From assembly GCA_019828545.1 (NCBI GenBank), contig JACVRA010000490.1:1-58248 (forward strand): DNA of 58,248 nt, in the 5' to 3' direction. Position 1 is the first letter of the stretch. Each line of letters opens with the position of its first letter. Below are positions 33,071 through 43,392 of the stretch, piece by piece. Both the position numbers and the translations under genes were made by a program. Below the pieces are notes generated by a model. That model saw only the letters and a program-made list of their open reading frames with translations. It did not search any database and was not told the DNA's origin. Origin of the DNA: Paracamarosporium sp. OC-R06-R3. Its lineage: Eukaryota; Ascomycota; Dothideomycetes; Pleosporales; Didymosphaeriaceae.

Positions 33071-33967
33071 TGTCAATCGCACGTATATTGCACTTATAGT
33101 GTGTAGGTCGTGTTGTTGTGATCCAGATATGCTCGATGACGGAGAGTGCTTATCTCAGACTGAGAAGTAGGACCTTGCATCTCGTACGGGGTTTCCAAAT
33201 CCTTTTGTATCCTTAGTTCATATGTTCTGCCCCTCTTACCAAAAGCGCGTATTCGGTCTCGTGCTTCTGTTGGGCGTTAACTCCGCACACGGCACCTAGT
33301 TCAGCCCAGTCAACGTCGCGTCTGACTACTTGCTAGCATGTACCAGACCACCAACGGACATCACCGAGTAATATTAGTCAATAATCGATAACTCTTTACA
33401 TATCGTTTCAGGTGTTAGGGAACTTGTACCAGTTGTAACGTTGCATCAAAGCACTTAGCAGGAGCGGAAACGACGAGGTTGCAAATGAATCGAATGTAAT
33501 AACGTCCGTCCGCTTGAGGCATCCTTCCAAAACCCTTTGACTACGCAGTTGGCCTTCGCCTATGCTGTGAAGCTCTATGCAATCTCATAGCACCGCGTCG
33601 AAGATAACCAGACCGCCCATGTCCTTATCACGCTGACTGTCAATGTTTACAATCCAAGCAGCGTGAAATCCTTTCACGATGCAATCATCCGGGTCTTCAG
33701 CTCCACCTGCCACCCCTTCTGCTCACCGCATCTGCTGCTCCAGCTCCTCTCCCTGTGTCTGCGACATGGACGTTGAATGCGATCTAGAATGCGACTCCAT
33801 CTACACAGCCACCGTTAGCAAATGCCGCCAATCTCCGCTCGACCCGCGCTCTTGATCATAAAGTGAATCTATGGATATCGTAGGGGAAAACAGTACAAGG
33901 TCATAAAAGGTGCAATGCTCCATAAGCTGTCATAAAAAAGGGAGTGAGGTGTGGGATGAGGGTCAAC
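33071..33967. other. Intergenic DNA with one exon-like segment
   Basis: This 900-bp interval carries the promoter of the PEBP gene. On the minus strand near 33735-33812 a branch point (GCTAAC) and TGTGTAG acceptor precede an open stretch starting ATGGAGTCGCATTC that reads MESHSRSHSTSMSQTQGEEL and continues to QQMR before a stop, overlapping a GTGAGC donor-like site. It could be an exon of an unannotated small gene or a 3' untranslated intron of the DnaJ gene. No other gene is seen. Confidence 0.3.
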
Positions 33968-35567
33968 TCATGCCTTCTCCTTTTCATGCTGATGAGACGA
34001 GTGATGCTTGTGCTTCTTCTTGTCCTTGTCTGCCTTGGTTTCCTTCTTGGCCGCGGCTTCGGCCATGAGCTGCTCAAAGGCCATGAAATCGCCTTCTTCC
34101 TCAGGATCACGTTCAGCCTAGCAACAGTTAGCCTCTAGTCGCTGCACTTGGAGAGTCGGAGTGTCGGTTTACCTTGGAAAACATCTCGCCAATGATGACG
34201 AGGGCATGCGCTCGCTCGACGCGCTTCTCTAACTTCACTTTCTTGTCGTTGAGCACCTGATCGCACACATCACGAAGCACGCTCTGAATTTCGAATTTGC
34301 TCCCTCGCCAAGCAGCTGCGAGAATCTTGCCTGTGACTTTCTTCTCGTATTCGGCCTTCTTCTCGTCCGTCCAGTCTTCGCCACCCTTTTCTTCCAGCTT
34401 GGCCATTTCCTCCATGGTAAGCTGGGCGTCAATGGCGGCAGACATAGTATTCCATGTCTCTTTGACAAGCGTGCCCTTATCTTTAACACGGGAGAAAAAG
34501 CCCGATATGCCAAGGAATTTCTGTGACTTGATGAAGGATGTGGCTTTGGATAGATAGGTAGCACCGATGGCGTGGAGGATCTCCAGACCAAAGGACTCCA
34601 TCTTGAGGTTCTCGATCTCGAGCTGTGTCTTCCCCTTGAAGGCGGCGGTGACGTCGGCGCCTTTGTCTGTCTCCGTCCATATGGAGATGCGATCGATCAG
34701 CTTCTTAGCAAGGGTCTGGACACGCTCGTCGCGGATGCGCTTCCGTTCAAGCTCGTATGCCGCCAATTCTTCGCGCTGTTCTTTGGTCAGGCCGCCCTTC
34801 TTCTTCTGCTTCTCTCTCAGTTCTTTCTCGGCATCCGTCACGCCCGCCGCCTCCAGCCGTGCGTCCTCTTCCGACTTGTCCATTATGGCGGCCCGAATCG
34901 GTATGCCCCGGCCGGGCCGTGGCGTGCTGGTACCGGAGCCGGAAGCGGTGCTCTGGGCCGTCGCGGGCTCGGCGGGCGTCTCCACGTAGGCGGGCGGAGG
35001 AGCATCATACGACGGAGGGGCAGCGCCTTCTCCGGGAGCCTTCGCGGCCTCAGCGGCAGCCTCAGCCGCCTTGGCCTGCGCCGCGCTCGAGGGCTCGGGC
35101 GTCTTGTCAGAGGCCGATGATGCAGCAGCTGCTGAGGAGCCGGCAGCCGTCTCTTCAGCCGTCGAGCCGCCAGCAGCCTCGGCCTGGGCGGCCTCCTGTT
35201 CTTCCATTTCGCGCATGGAGATCTCCATTGTCTTGGTCAGATCCTTCATGAGCGAGATCTCGCCGATCCAGTCCATGAAGGCCTCGCCGCCAAAGATCAT
35301 GGTGAAGAACTCGGCGGGGTCCTCGAACCCGCTGCTCGGTATCGCGCCCTCCTTGCCATACTGGTCGTAGTTCTTGCGCAGCGTCTCGTCGCTGAGGACC
35401 TGGTAGGCCTCGCCGATAGCCTGGAACTTCTCGTGCGCTGTCTCGTCGCCGGGGTTCTTGTCGGGGTGCAGCTTGATGGCCAGCTTGCGGTACGCCTTCT
35501 TGATCTCGAGTTCCGTCGCCGTCGGCGGCACCTGGAGCGCGTCGTAGTAGGCCGTTTCTTTGACCAT
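33968..35567 (-). CDS. DnaJ (Hsp40) protein with DnaJ-X domain, CAJ1/DJP1 type
   Basis: Two exons (35567-34173, 34117-33968) around a 55-nt intron encode 514 aa. The J domain spans residues 1-70 with the Hsp70-stimulating HPD motif at 34-36 ([13 protein letters not shown]). [19 protein letters not shown] segment follows, then an Ala/Pro-rich linker (residues about 135-225). The X domain covers about 250-460 ([18 protein letters not shown], then [17 protein letters not shown] and [16 protein letters not shown]). The spliced C-terminus is highly charged ([20 protein letters not shown], then a Lys/His run) and ends HQHEKEKA. Yeast Caj1 and Djp1 have this layout and act with cytosolic Hsp70, Djp1 in peroxisomal import. 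If the intron is retained the protein ends after SAATRG instead. Confidence 0.92.
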
Positions 35568-36091
35568 TGCAGCGGTGTTCAGGGAAAAAGCAAATGAGGG
35601 TGAAGGGGGTTGTAGGAGCGAGGTGGGGGGTGTTGTCCTGGACGCGAGGCAGCACCTGTATTATTTTTGCACCGCCTCAAGCCACTGCCACCTCACAGAC
35701 GTCACCGCCCACGCGCCTCGCCAAGCCCTCGCACGGCAAACAGAGCCTGCACTTGCACGCATGCCACAAGAGTCCTCTTGTCGTAGATATGCATAAGCAC
35801 TATCGTCTATCAAGCACGACCCGCCCCCTTGATCTTAGGGTATACTCGTGGTGCCCGTAAATCATGCCAAAAACCCAATGTCACACCCATCGCCGCCCAT
35901 GCTACGTAGACGCCATGCTAGAACCAAACCAGCCAGCATGTGCTGGTACGGACTTTTGTCTGAACCCCGTCCAAAGGAAATCATGAGACGGTATAACCAA
36001 AGAAATACAGCCTAGGCCAGGCCGCCGCGGGAAACCAAGCACCACGCTCGGCCATAACATCCAGTAGCTTCCGCACCAAAAGCGAGGCCTT
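35568..36091. other. Intergenic DNA between DnaJ-X and eIF4E genes
   Basis: The 524-bp region holds the promoter of the DnaJ-X gene and the 3' flank of eIF4E. Forward frames near 35560-35860 lack any motif. No repeat is seen. Confidence 0.4.
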
Positions 36092-36958
36092 TCAGACCAC
36101 GAACTTGGCCTTCGCACGAGTGCTACCAGCGTGAGCGGCGTCCGTGTGGCCCGAGAACTCGACCGGGTCGTTCTCCTTGAGCTGCAGAGCCTGCTTGAAG
36201 CGCTTGCCGATCTTGCTGAGCGTCTCCTTGCCTTGCTCGAACGTGCGGCCCTTGTTCTGGTCGCCAGGAAGGGCCTTACCCACCGTCCTCGTCCACAGGC
36301 CGATACGGTAGAAGCCGCGGCGAACATTGACCACGACACCCATCACCTCGTTGTCGTCTTCGTCCTCGAGATTCTCGCCAATTGCAGCAAGCATCACGTG
36401 TAACCACAGCGCATCGATGTTGACGGCCTTCTTGTCCTTGAACTGGAAGGCCCACTTGCCACCGTGCTTGTTCTGGGCGTCTTCCCACTCGGGGCGCACG
36501 CCCTGCTTGAAGAGGTGGTAGTCTGACTTCAATGCGAGATCCGAGGTGGGCGTGATGTTGTTCTGCCGGCTCGTTAGCGTTGCGTTGGGTCAATGGCGAA
36601 AGTGCTCTTACATAGATGCCCCAGAACTCCTCGACCGAATCGAAAGAGATGACCTCCTTCAGCAGCTCGTTCCAGTTGTCACCCTGTCCATGTTAGCGAG
36701 GGCGTCATAACCATGGCCGCAGAAGCGTACCTTGCCGCTCGGGGGCTTGGTGAACCACAGAGTCCATGTGTTCATAAGCGGATGCTTGACGTTGAAGTTC
36801 TCGGGGTCGTGGAAGACGGTCCGGATTTCACCGTCGGAGGCGGCCGTGGCCGAGCCATGGTCCTTGGACTCGCCAGAAACGTCGTCGGACGGAGAGATGG
36901 GGATGGTGTCGAGCGGAACCTGCTGGTTCGGGTTGGGCGCTGTCGCAACGTCGGCCAT
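36092..36958 (-). CDS. eIF4E: Translation initiation factor eIF4E (mRNA cap-binding)
   Basis: Three exons (36958-36731, 36683-36612, 36562-36092) with introns of 47 and 49 nt encode 256 aa. A short disordered N-terminus (MADVATAPNPNQQVPLDTIP) leads into the eIF4E fold: HPLMNTWTLWFTKPPSGKGD, NWNELLKEVISFDSVEEFWG, IYNNITPTSDLALKSDYHLF, the cap-contacting RPEWEDAQNKHGGKWAFQF and the WLHVMLAAIGENL helix. VDS-type and Trp residues needed for the dorsal eIF4G surface (VEEFWG) and cap stacking are in place. It binds the m7G cap and recruits eIF4G and the 43S complex. The 5' leader contains a run of AAAC repeats. Confidence 0.95.
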
Positions 36959-37755
36959 TGTGTCGGATGGAGATATGGAGCAGGGTCGAGGGGTGTGTGT
37001 GCTGACAGCTGGCGGCGGCGGATAGGAGAGGTCGAGGTTGAGGGTGGAGTGGAGCGCGGGAGGTGGGTGGAGAGGCGAAGGAGGGGCTTCTGGGTCGCGC
37101 CGGGCGAAGAAGTAAGAGGAAGCAGCGGCGGACAGCGCACTGTTTGTTTGTTTGTTTGTTTGCTTGTTTGGGGGGTCCCGGAAAGGGGCAGCGAAGAGTT
37201 GTGTTGGAGGCGGGCGCGGGCGCGGTTTGTCTGTCTGCCTGCGTGCTTCCTGCGCGCTCACGAAGAAAATGCAGCCGCAGCGGCAACCACCAGTCTTGGC
37301 ACCGCGCTAGCGAGCCACGAGCCAAACCGTGGTGAAACCCCAGGCGCGGTGCGCATGATACCAGGAACTTGATCGCTCACATCAACGGCAGTGCATGTAG
37401 GAGAGGATCAAATGTTTCGATTCGTCTATCCAAGCAGAAAGATATGTCCACACCGCCACCCCGCACCCGACCCACCAAGAGAGTCGGGCTGGGAGCAGTC
37501 TCGTCGCCGAGCAAGGTGTGTTTTGATATAAGCACTTCTAAAGCGGCACAACTACAGCCATTGAGTGGCAGAATTGCAATTTGACATCCGTGCTATGGCA
37601 TCACGAGGGACAAAGCAGACCAGGGGTGCGAAGGCACCAGGAAGCTACATATTAGTATTCGCTAATAGGAACCATACCTGTATGGAAGAAAGGATCCGCC
37701 GAGTATTATAAGTACATATACACATGATAAACGTTGAGATCGACACCGCACGCGA
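36959..37755. other. Intergenic DNA, eIF4E promoter and leader
   Basis: This 797-bp region separates eIF4E from the 3' end of squalene synthase. It includes the GTTT repeat at 37141-37170 and a GC-rich stretch near 37200-37260. Long frames on either strand here are low complexity or antisense extensions with no family motif. Confidence 0.45.
37141..37170. repeat. GTTT microsatellite (AAAC on the eIF4E sense strand)
   Basis: TTTG is repeated about seven times with one interruption (GCTTG). It sits about 180 bp upstream of the eIF4E ATG, so it would be in the leader or core promoter as an AAAC tract. Unstructured A-rich leaders suit high translation; a role is inference. Confidence 0.7.
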
Positions 37756-39357
37756 CTATAGCTCGCCATGATCCGGTAATGGCACGCTGGCGTTGCTTGG
37801 GTCGCTCGTGCCAAAGAGTTGTCCTAATTGCTCCTTGGCTTGGCCTAGGGCAATGTCGAACCGCGCGCCCGCCAACCAGGCAATGCCCAACTGGTCTTGG
37901 TGTCAGCAGGTACGCAAGCAGCCGTCACAAGGCAACTCACCATTAGCACAGAAATGAAGAACACGGTGCCTAAAACTGCCGATATCATGTAAATGGTCTC
38001 CCACTTCGACTCTTCCGCCTCCTTCTTCAACCTTGCGGCTTCCTCGGCACTGGCTGGATTCTTCTTCTCGTTGATTGGCGGCTTCTGCGAAGGGAAGATG
38101 CTCTCGATGAATTGCTCGATCTACACCAGTGGTTAGCTTTGCCTATCTCTCGCTTGTGGAATTGCTTACCTTTCCGCATGCAATGCTGATCTGAAGGAAG
38201 TTAGGGTCATGCGGATTGTTCTTTTTGTGGATCTTGCGTGTGTAGCGCTTGAACACATCGCACACCAACTGAAGATTTTGTGTTGATTCGAGCATCAGCT
38301 GACATGCGTCGCCCTTTGTGATCTTGACATTCCGCTTGAAGATGTCATGGTTCTGGAAACAGACATCGAGAGTGGCTATGGCCATGGACTGAGGAATAGC
38401 ACAAAAGTTGAACACGCTCTGCTCCCTGAGACCCGCAAGGTAGTAAAGGCAGTCATCGGCGCGCCTCAAAGCCGTCAGGATCATTTCCGAGCTGGCAGCA
38501 AGGGCCTTGTCCTTGTTCTCCGGTTTGAAGAGGTCCTCGAAGCTATCGACATGCTTCGACCAGATTTCCTTGGGCCAGAAGCGTCGCTTGTCGTCAAAGT
38601 CCTCCTTGATGTCACGGATGATATTGACCTGCTGCAAGAATTGACCCATCGACTCATGAAGGTCTGTCCGCTTCAGGAGAGCGGGGTTCGCCTTACCCTC
38701 TTCGACGAACAAGCGCGTGCAACCTTCACCGACTAGACCCGCGACATAATGGCAGTAGCGCTCGTAGTCCTTGACCGTGTTGACACCGTTGTTTTCAATG
38801 CCAAGCTCGGCGCTCTTCACATAGTCTGCCATGCCGTTACCCATCCGCTTGGTGATATCCTTGATGATGGCCTGGTGCGCGGGCTTGAGCTTCTTGAATT
38901 CCTCGATCACAACATTGAACTCGACACACAATTGTCTATCCTTCTCGTTGGGTCCATTCTCGGTGAATGTCCAACCGTCTTGCTCGATAATGTTGTGAAA
39001 ATCGCGCAAGATGGGTTCCTTCTTCGCCAGCGGTATCGTCATGTCGTCCTCGATGGTGTCCAAGCCACGCAGGACCAAATAAAATAAGGCAACGGAAACG
39101 AGAATGTCAGGGTGCAACTCGAGAATGACGGCGACGAAGCTGCGGCTCGTCTGGGCAAGGAAGTGGAAGCATCGCTTCAGCGACTCGCTTTCTTTGGACT
39201 CATCGCGCTCGTGGACGGGGTTGTGCCACACCTTCCTGCACCAGGTAAGTATCGCGACATGAATTTGGGCTGCGGCGTGGACAGCTTACCACTGGATGAT
39301 TGAGCGCAATTCCTTGGGGTGGACGGCGAAGTAGGCCAGATCCTTTACGCCCGGCAT
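37756..39357 (-). CDS. ERG9: Squalene synthase (farnesyl-diphosphate farnesyltransferase)
   Basis: Four exons (39357-39290, 39235-38170, 38120-37941, 37890-37756), with introns of 54, 49 and 50 nt, encode 482 aa. The ATG opens [20 protein letters not shown]. The two Asp-rich Mg-diphosphate motifs are DTIEDD (about residue 82) and RDIKEDFDD (about 231), followed by the conserved RRFWPKEIW. Other family blocks are [12 protein letters not shown] and [16 protein letters not shown]-terminal membrane anchor (about residues 419-445, [17 protein letters not shown] then LGIAWLAG) tethers the enzyme to the ER. It condenses two farnesyl diphosphates to squalene, the first committed step to ergosterol. 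No Upc2-like TCGTATA site was seen upstream. The start splits a Trp codon at the first splice, which confirms the frame. Confidence 0.96.
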
Positions 39358-40153
39358 GGTTGTGGAGAGCGAGCCGACGAGCTTAGCGAGGGAAGAGGGG
39401 GTGACGCTGCAAGTAGAGCAGGGTATCGCTTAACTAAAAGGATACCAGAAGAGGCGCTATAAACAGAGGTCGTGAAAGGTGCCGGGTCAGGGCGGGGTAT
39501 CAATTGAAAGGCGAAGGGGTTGCAGGTGCGAGGTCCCAGAAGGCGCGTCGTGTGGTTGATAAAATGCCCCAAACCTCCCCCTGCTCCACATTTTGCGCAC
39601 GGGCCTTCGAAAAGCCATTAAGCCGACGGCTATCTCGTTTGGGCGAAGGATTCATCAGCGTTCAGCACTCTTCGCTGCTACTGCTCAATCGTGGTACGAG
39701 ATGAATGGGAATGGCAGTGGTCATGTCTGGCTCTGAAGTCGATCTTTTTATTCATCTCCCTAATGAATGTTGGTACAAAAGCTCTGGATACTTCCTATGT
39801 TGCATCATTTTGAATATGATATCTGCATGCGTGAAGTTTCTTCAAGTGTGGGAAGCTTACTTCTTTCATCCACAGAGCGCATGTATCGTGAGGGCATGTA
39901 GATCGACTGTAAGTAAACCACTCGGAAACGGCACCAGGCAGCAAGGCAGTTCAAGTACCGGTTGACTTGGAGGATATTTTACGGCAATTGGTTTGCTTGA
40001 GTATTGGAACTGTTAGCCAACACCAAGCGCCATACCTATCGATACCCCTCCCCGTTACGTCGCCTGCTTCCACCTTTTTTTTTCAGAGCTCAGACCATAT
40101 TATACAGTGCCCCGCTCGAAAGCCATAGTTTCATATTAGTCAACCTCATGCAC
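39358..40153. other. Intergenic DNA, squalene synthase promoter
   Basis: The 796-bp region holds the ERG9 promoter and the 3' flank of the minus-strand gene starting at 41071. A pyrimidine run of T residues followed by CAG lies near 40075-40090. Short frames only; no gene recognised. Confidence 0.45.
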
Positions 40154-41071
40154 CTAGTAATCCTCATAGCGTTTTGTATAGCTACTACGGTCGAGCTCAC
40201 TATCACCATACTTGGTGAAGTCGGTGCTCTGGATACTACTCCTGTCCTCATTCCAGTCAATCCCGCTCTCGCGATACACTCCGTATACCGCAGCGACGGT
40301 TTCTATAGGCTCCGGTCCAGCCTTTAGATTGCTACTTGGGGTAGATTCCCAGAGCAAGTTATTGTTGTTGTTGTCCTCGGCACCAGAAGGTTGGTCCTTC
40401 TGAATGGGAGATCGGCCAGATAAATGTGCGCTAGTATCGTTAGGGTGTACTCTAGAACTTAAAGACCGGCTACTGTCATGATTGCAAGTCTCGATTGAGT
40501 CGTGTCCAATAGCATCGTCAGTCGCAAAGATTGTGGTCCCAACGGCAGGTGTAGAAACGACTGGCCCCGGCACCAGAATGGGTACCTTGTCATGGGAAGC
40601 CTTGTGCTCCCGAGTCCCAGCATTAGTCCATGCCGGACCCCTTATGTTCAAGGGCAAGTTTGTTCTTGTAGCGAACGAGGGTGAAATACTAGGCCTCAAC
40701 ACGGGGGCTTGCGTTTCTTTGCGTGTTGCTGCCAAACTCCCTGGAGTGTCTGGTTTTCTTTCGTGGACTATGGCACTAGGAGCATTCTCAGGCACAACCC
40801 TAGGCTCGAGCGCCCTCACTTCTTGACCCTTATACTCGTCCTCGGAGTAATCCTCTTCAACGTAGAATTTGTCCTCTCGCTGCCACAATTTCCAGACGTA
40901 GGTCATGGTCACACCCATGATGAGGCAACTGATGAGCAATGGAATGATCGCAAAGTGTGGCACGTGAATGGACCGGGAAGGTACCAGTCCGGGTGGCGGT
41001 GAAAGACTGACTGTCGGTAAGGCACTGGGATCTGCAATGGGCATCTGAGATGAAGGGGTCGAAAAGGCCAT
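40154..41071 (-). CDS. Single-pass membrane protein of unknown function
   Basis: A single exon encodes 305 aa from the ATG at 41071 (MAFSTPSSQMPIADPS); an upstream extension would need a non-ATG codon. One clear transmembrane helix lies at about residues 40-61 (AIIPLLISCLIMGVTMTYVW). It is followed by an acidic Tyr-rich patch (KFYVEEDYSEDEYKGQE) and a long disordered Ser/Pro/Thr tail with an Asn run (EDNNNNNLLWE). No signal peptide or known domain is visible. The Tyr-rich patch near the membrane could be phosphorylated or an endocytic signal; that is inference. It follows the TOK1-type channel gene on the same strand, 193 bp downstream. It could be lineage specific. Confidence 0.62.
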   Translation of the reverse strand: MAFSTPSSQMPIADPSALPTVSLSPPPGLVPSRSIHVPHFAIIPLLISCLIMGVTMTYVWKLWQREDKFYVEEDYSEDEYKGQEVRALEPRVVPENAPSAIVHERKPDTPGSLAATRKETQAPVLRPSISPSFATRTNLPLNIRGPAWTNAGTREHKASHDKVPILVPGPVVSTPAVGTTIFATDDAIGHDSIETCNHDSSRSLSSRVHPNDTSAHLSGRSPIQKDQPSGAEDNNNNNLLWESTPSSNLKAGPEPIETVAAVYGVYRESGIDWNEDRSSIQSTDFTKYGDSELDRSSYTKRYEDY

Positions 41072-41264
41072 GTCGTAGAGTGACAACGTATCGAGCGTTT
41101 TCTGTCTTCGTGTTACCTATTCTAGTACACCATGAGCTACTCGATACTCGGGCATAGCGCTTTACTTATGCATTGAGCGACATCGTTTGGAGTTCGAATG
41201 ATTGGTTAGAGATTGGTTTGTAGCTGTGAACGCCGCATTCAACAATCGGCGTTTGCTTCTATCT

Positions 41265-43392
41265 TCACGTATCATGCTTCGCCCTCCTCCTAATCTCAGC
41301 CGTGCCTACATCTTTCTTCAAATTCTGCTCAGGGTCAGAACTAGTCTGACTCTCACCTTTTCTCAAATCAGCCATCGAGATTGGAGGAGGCTCGTGCTTC
41401 ACATTTGGATCTCTCATCTCATGCATCTCACGCTCGAGCGTCGCAGACAACCTTTGCAGAAGCCACTGCGCCTCCGTCTTGTTACCCATCAATGGGCTTT
41501 TTACACCAAGCCAGCTCCATTTTTCTTCGCCTTCGTCTGCCGTGCCGAGATCCGGATGGCTATGTGGTTTCCGCTCGTGATGGACCCTTGGTTTGCGATG
41601 TGCAGAAGCGTCGTCTTCGTTCTGTCCAAGCAATCTCAGGTAGTACTTCCACTCTTTATATGTGTACTGTTTTGGTGGGGAGGCATCTGCATCGCGCATG
41701 ATATTCCGTAGCTCCTTGACCAGAACGTAATGATAAAAGTGGATGTCGCGTTCGAGATTGTCCCCATGTTCGCCAGCCTCCTCGGCCTCCGCAAGCTCGT
41801 CTTCTTCGATGTGTACGGCAAGCTGATCCTGGATTGCCTGTTCTGCGGCACCTTTCCCTGTCATTCCCATCTCCTTTTCCTTGTCTCTTCGGTATATTTT
41901 CCCCACCTTTAATTGTTGAATGCCAGTTTTGAGTGTACCACTAATGCCATGTTCTCCAGGAAGGACAGTAAGCGATCCAATCCAAATGGTTAAGTCACGA
42001 AACGCTCTGATGACAGTGTCACCCATGTTGCTGATCAGGATTGTAAGAGTTGGTACTGCGAGTAAGCTCCAGAACACGAAAAATGCCTTTCCGGAATTGC
42101 TTGTAAGAGAGTAGTCGCCGTATCCGATGGTCAGAAGGGAGGTGTAGGCAAAGTAGAGCGAGACAAAGTAACTCCAACCCTGGGGTTTCTCAGAATGCAT
42201 GAAAACGACGGCCCCGAGAAACCAAAGAAGGAAGGCGGCCGTAGACGACATCGCCAGCGCGGTGTATCGTCTCTTCCGCTCAGCCTTTTCCTGTATGCGC
42301 CGCATGACGTTGAATTCCTGTTCTCTTCTTTGGGTTTCGCTCAAGCCTTTCTCAGAGAATTCGATCTTCTCCCACAATCCTAGTTTGATCGTCCTCTTCT
42401 CCTCATCCTTTGAAGCAAGTACTCTACGCCTTTTCATTTCCATGAATCGAGCTGACATCTTCTCTTTCCCTCTTTCGAGTACCAAAGACCGCACAGAGCC
42501 AACAACCAGGCCAAGTGACACCACCCCTCCGATTGCGTAGAAGAAAAGCAACGATCGACCCGCATGCGTCTTTGGTACGTATTCTCCACCGAGACCAACA
42601 GTCAATAGCGTAAAATCGGCCCAATACACGGCATCGAGAAAATTCCATCCTTCAGTCTTCGAAAATATGAGTGCGCCCATGAGCAGGTAGAACATGAAGC
42701 TGATTGTCTGCAGCATTAATGTGCGCTGGCTGGCTGTAAGTCGAAATTCTTTCGGATAATGCCCTCGGTATGCACCATATACGGTGAGTAACATGAGCGA
42801 TGCGATGATGAAGTAGATACCAGCGGCTATGATACCATAGTAGAATGCTTGGCTCAAAGCGTGCTCTGTCATGGGTTGTATTCGAAAGACGGATGTTGAG
42901 GCCACAACAACGAGGACGATTAGCATAAAGGAAGCCAGAAACCATCCGATGATTGTGATAGGCTGAGCGATTGCAAATGCCAGCCTTCTTGTCATGTTGA
43001 GCAACAATGCCATATTTGCGACTAGAGCGAAGATCAAGGATACTGAGTTGACGGCTACGAGCCACTTGGGATCTTCGACCTTCGACCCATGACCTTCATC
43101 ACCGCCTGGCGGAATATAAACCCTCCATTTCTCGACCAGTGCGCATATGGAAAAGGCATTTGCGATAGGACCAAAGGTACCTGCAATCAAAGGGCATGCG
43201 GTTGAAGCGAACCACCAACGACTGTGTCTGCTTAGCCTCTCCAGCGCCATGATTTAATGCAGGATCTGCATACCTTGGGTCGAGGAAATCCTGCTCCTCG
43301 GCCTCAGCCTTCTCCTGGTCAGCCTCGTAAACATTCTTCTCCACGTCTTCAGCCGCCTGCTGCGCCGGTTCGTCAAGACCAGGATCGTTCAT
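41265..43392 (-). CDS. TOK1: TOK1-type outward-rectifying two-pore potassium channel
   Basis: Two exons (43392-43274, 43227-41265) around a 46-nt intron encode 693 aa. An acidic N-terminus (MNDPGLDEPAQQAAEDVEKN) precedes several hydrophobic helices. The first pore region reads ADFTLLTVGLGGEYVP (about residues 244-258) and the second AYTSLLTIGYGDYSLT (about 401-415), between helices that give the eight-helix, two-pore fungal layout. A long charged linker (residues about 290-360, rich in Lys, Arg and Glu) separates the pores, and the cytosolic tail is about 200 residues, charged and partly disordered. TOK channels pass outward K+ and set membrane potential. The second filter is canonical; the first has Gly where an Asp would follow GLG in the canonical signature. 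The spliced start was chosen because it joins DPR to HSRWWFAS in frame. Confidence 0.94.

Noticed and set aside
34572..35251. Long plus-strand frames (182 and 164 codons)
   Set aside because: Antisense to the Ala-rich linker of the DnaJ-X gene; composition follows from GC-rich codons.
36713..37372. 219-codon plus-strand frame
   Set aside because: Antisense to eIF4E exon 1 and its leader; Gly/Arg-rich shadow.
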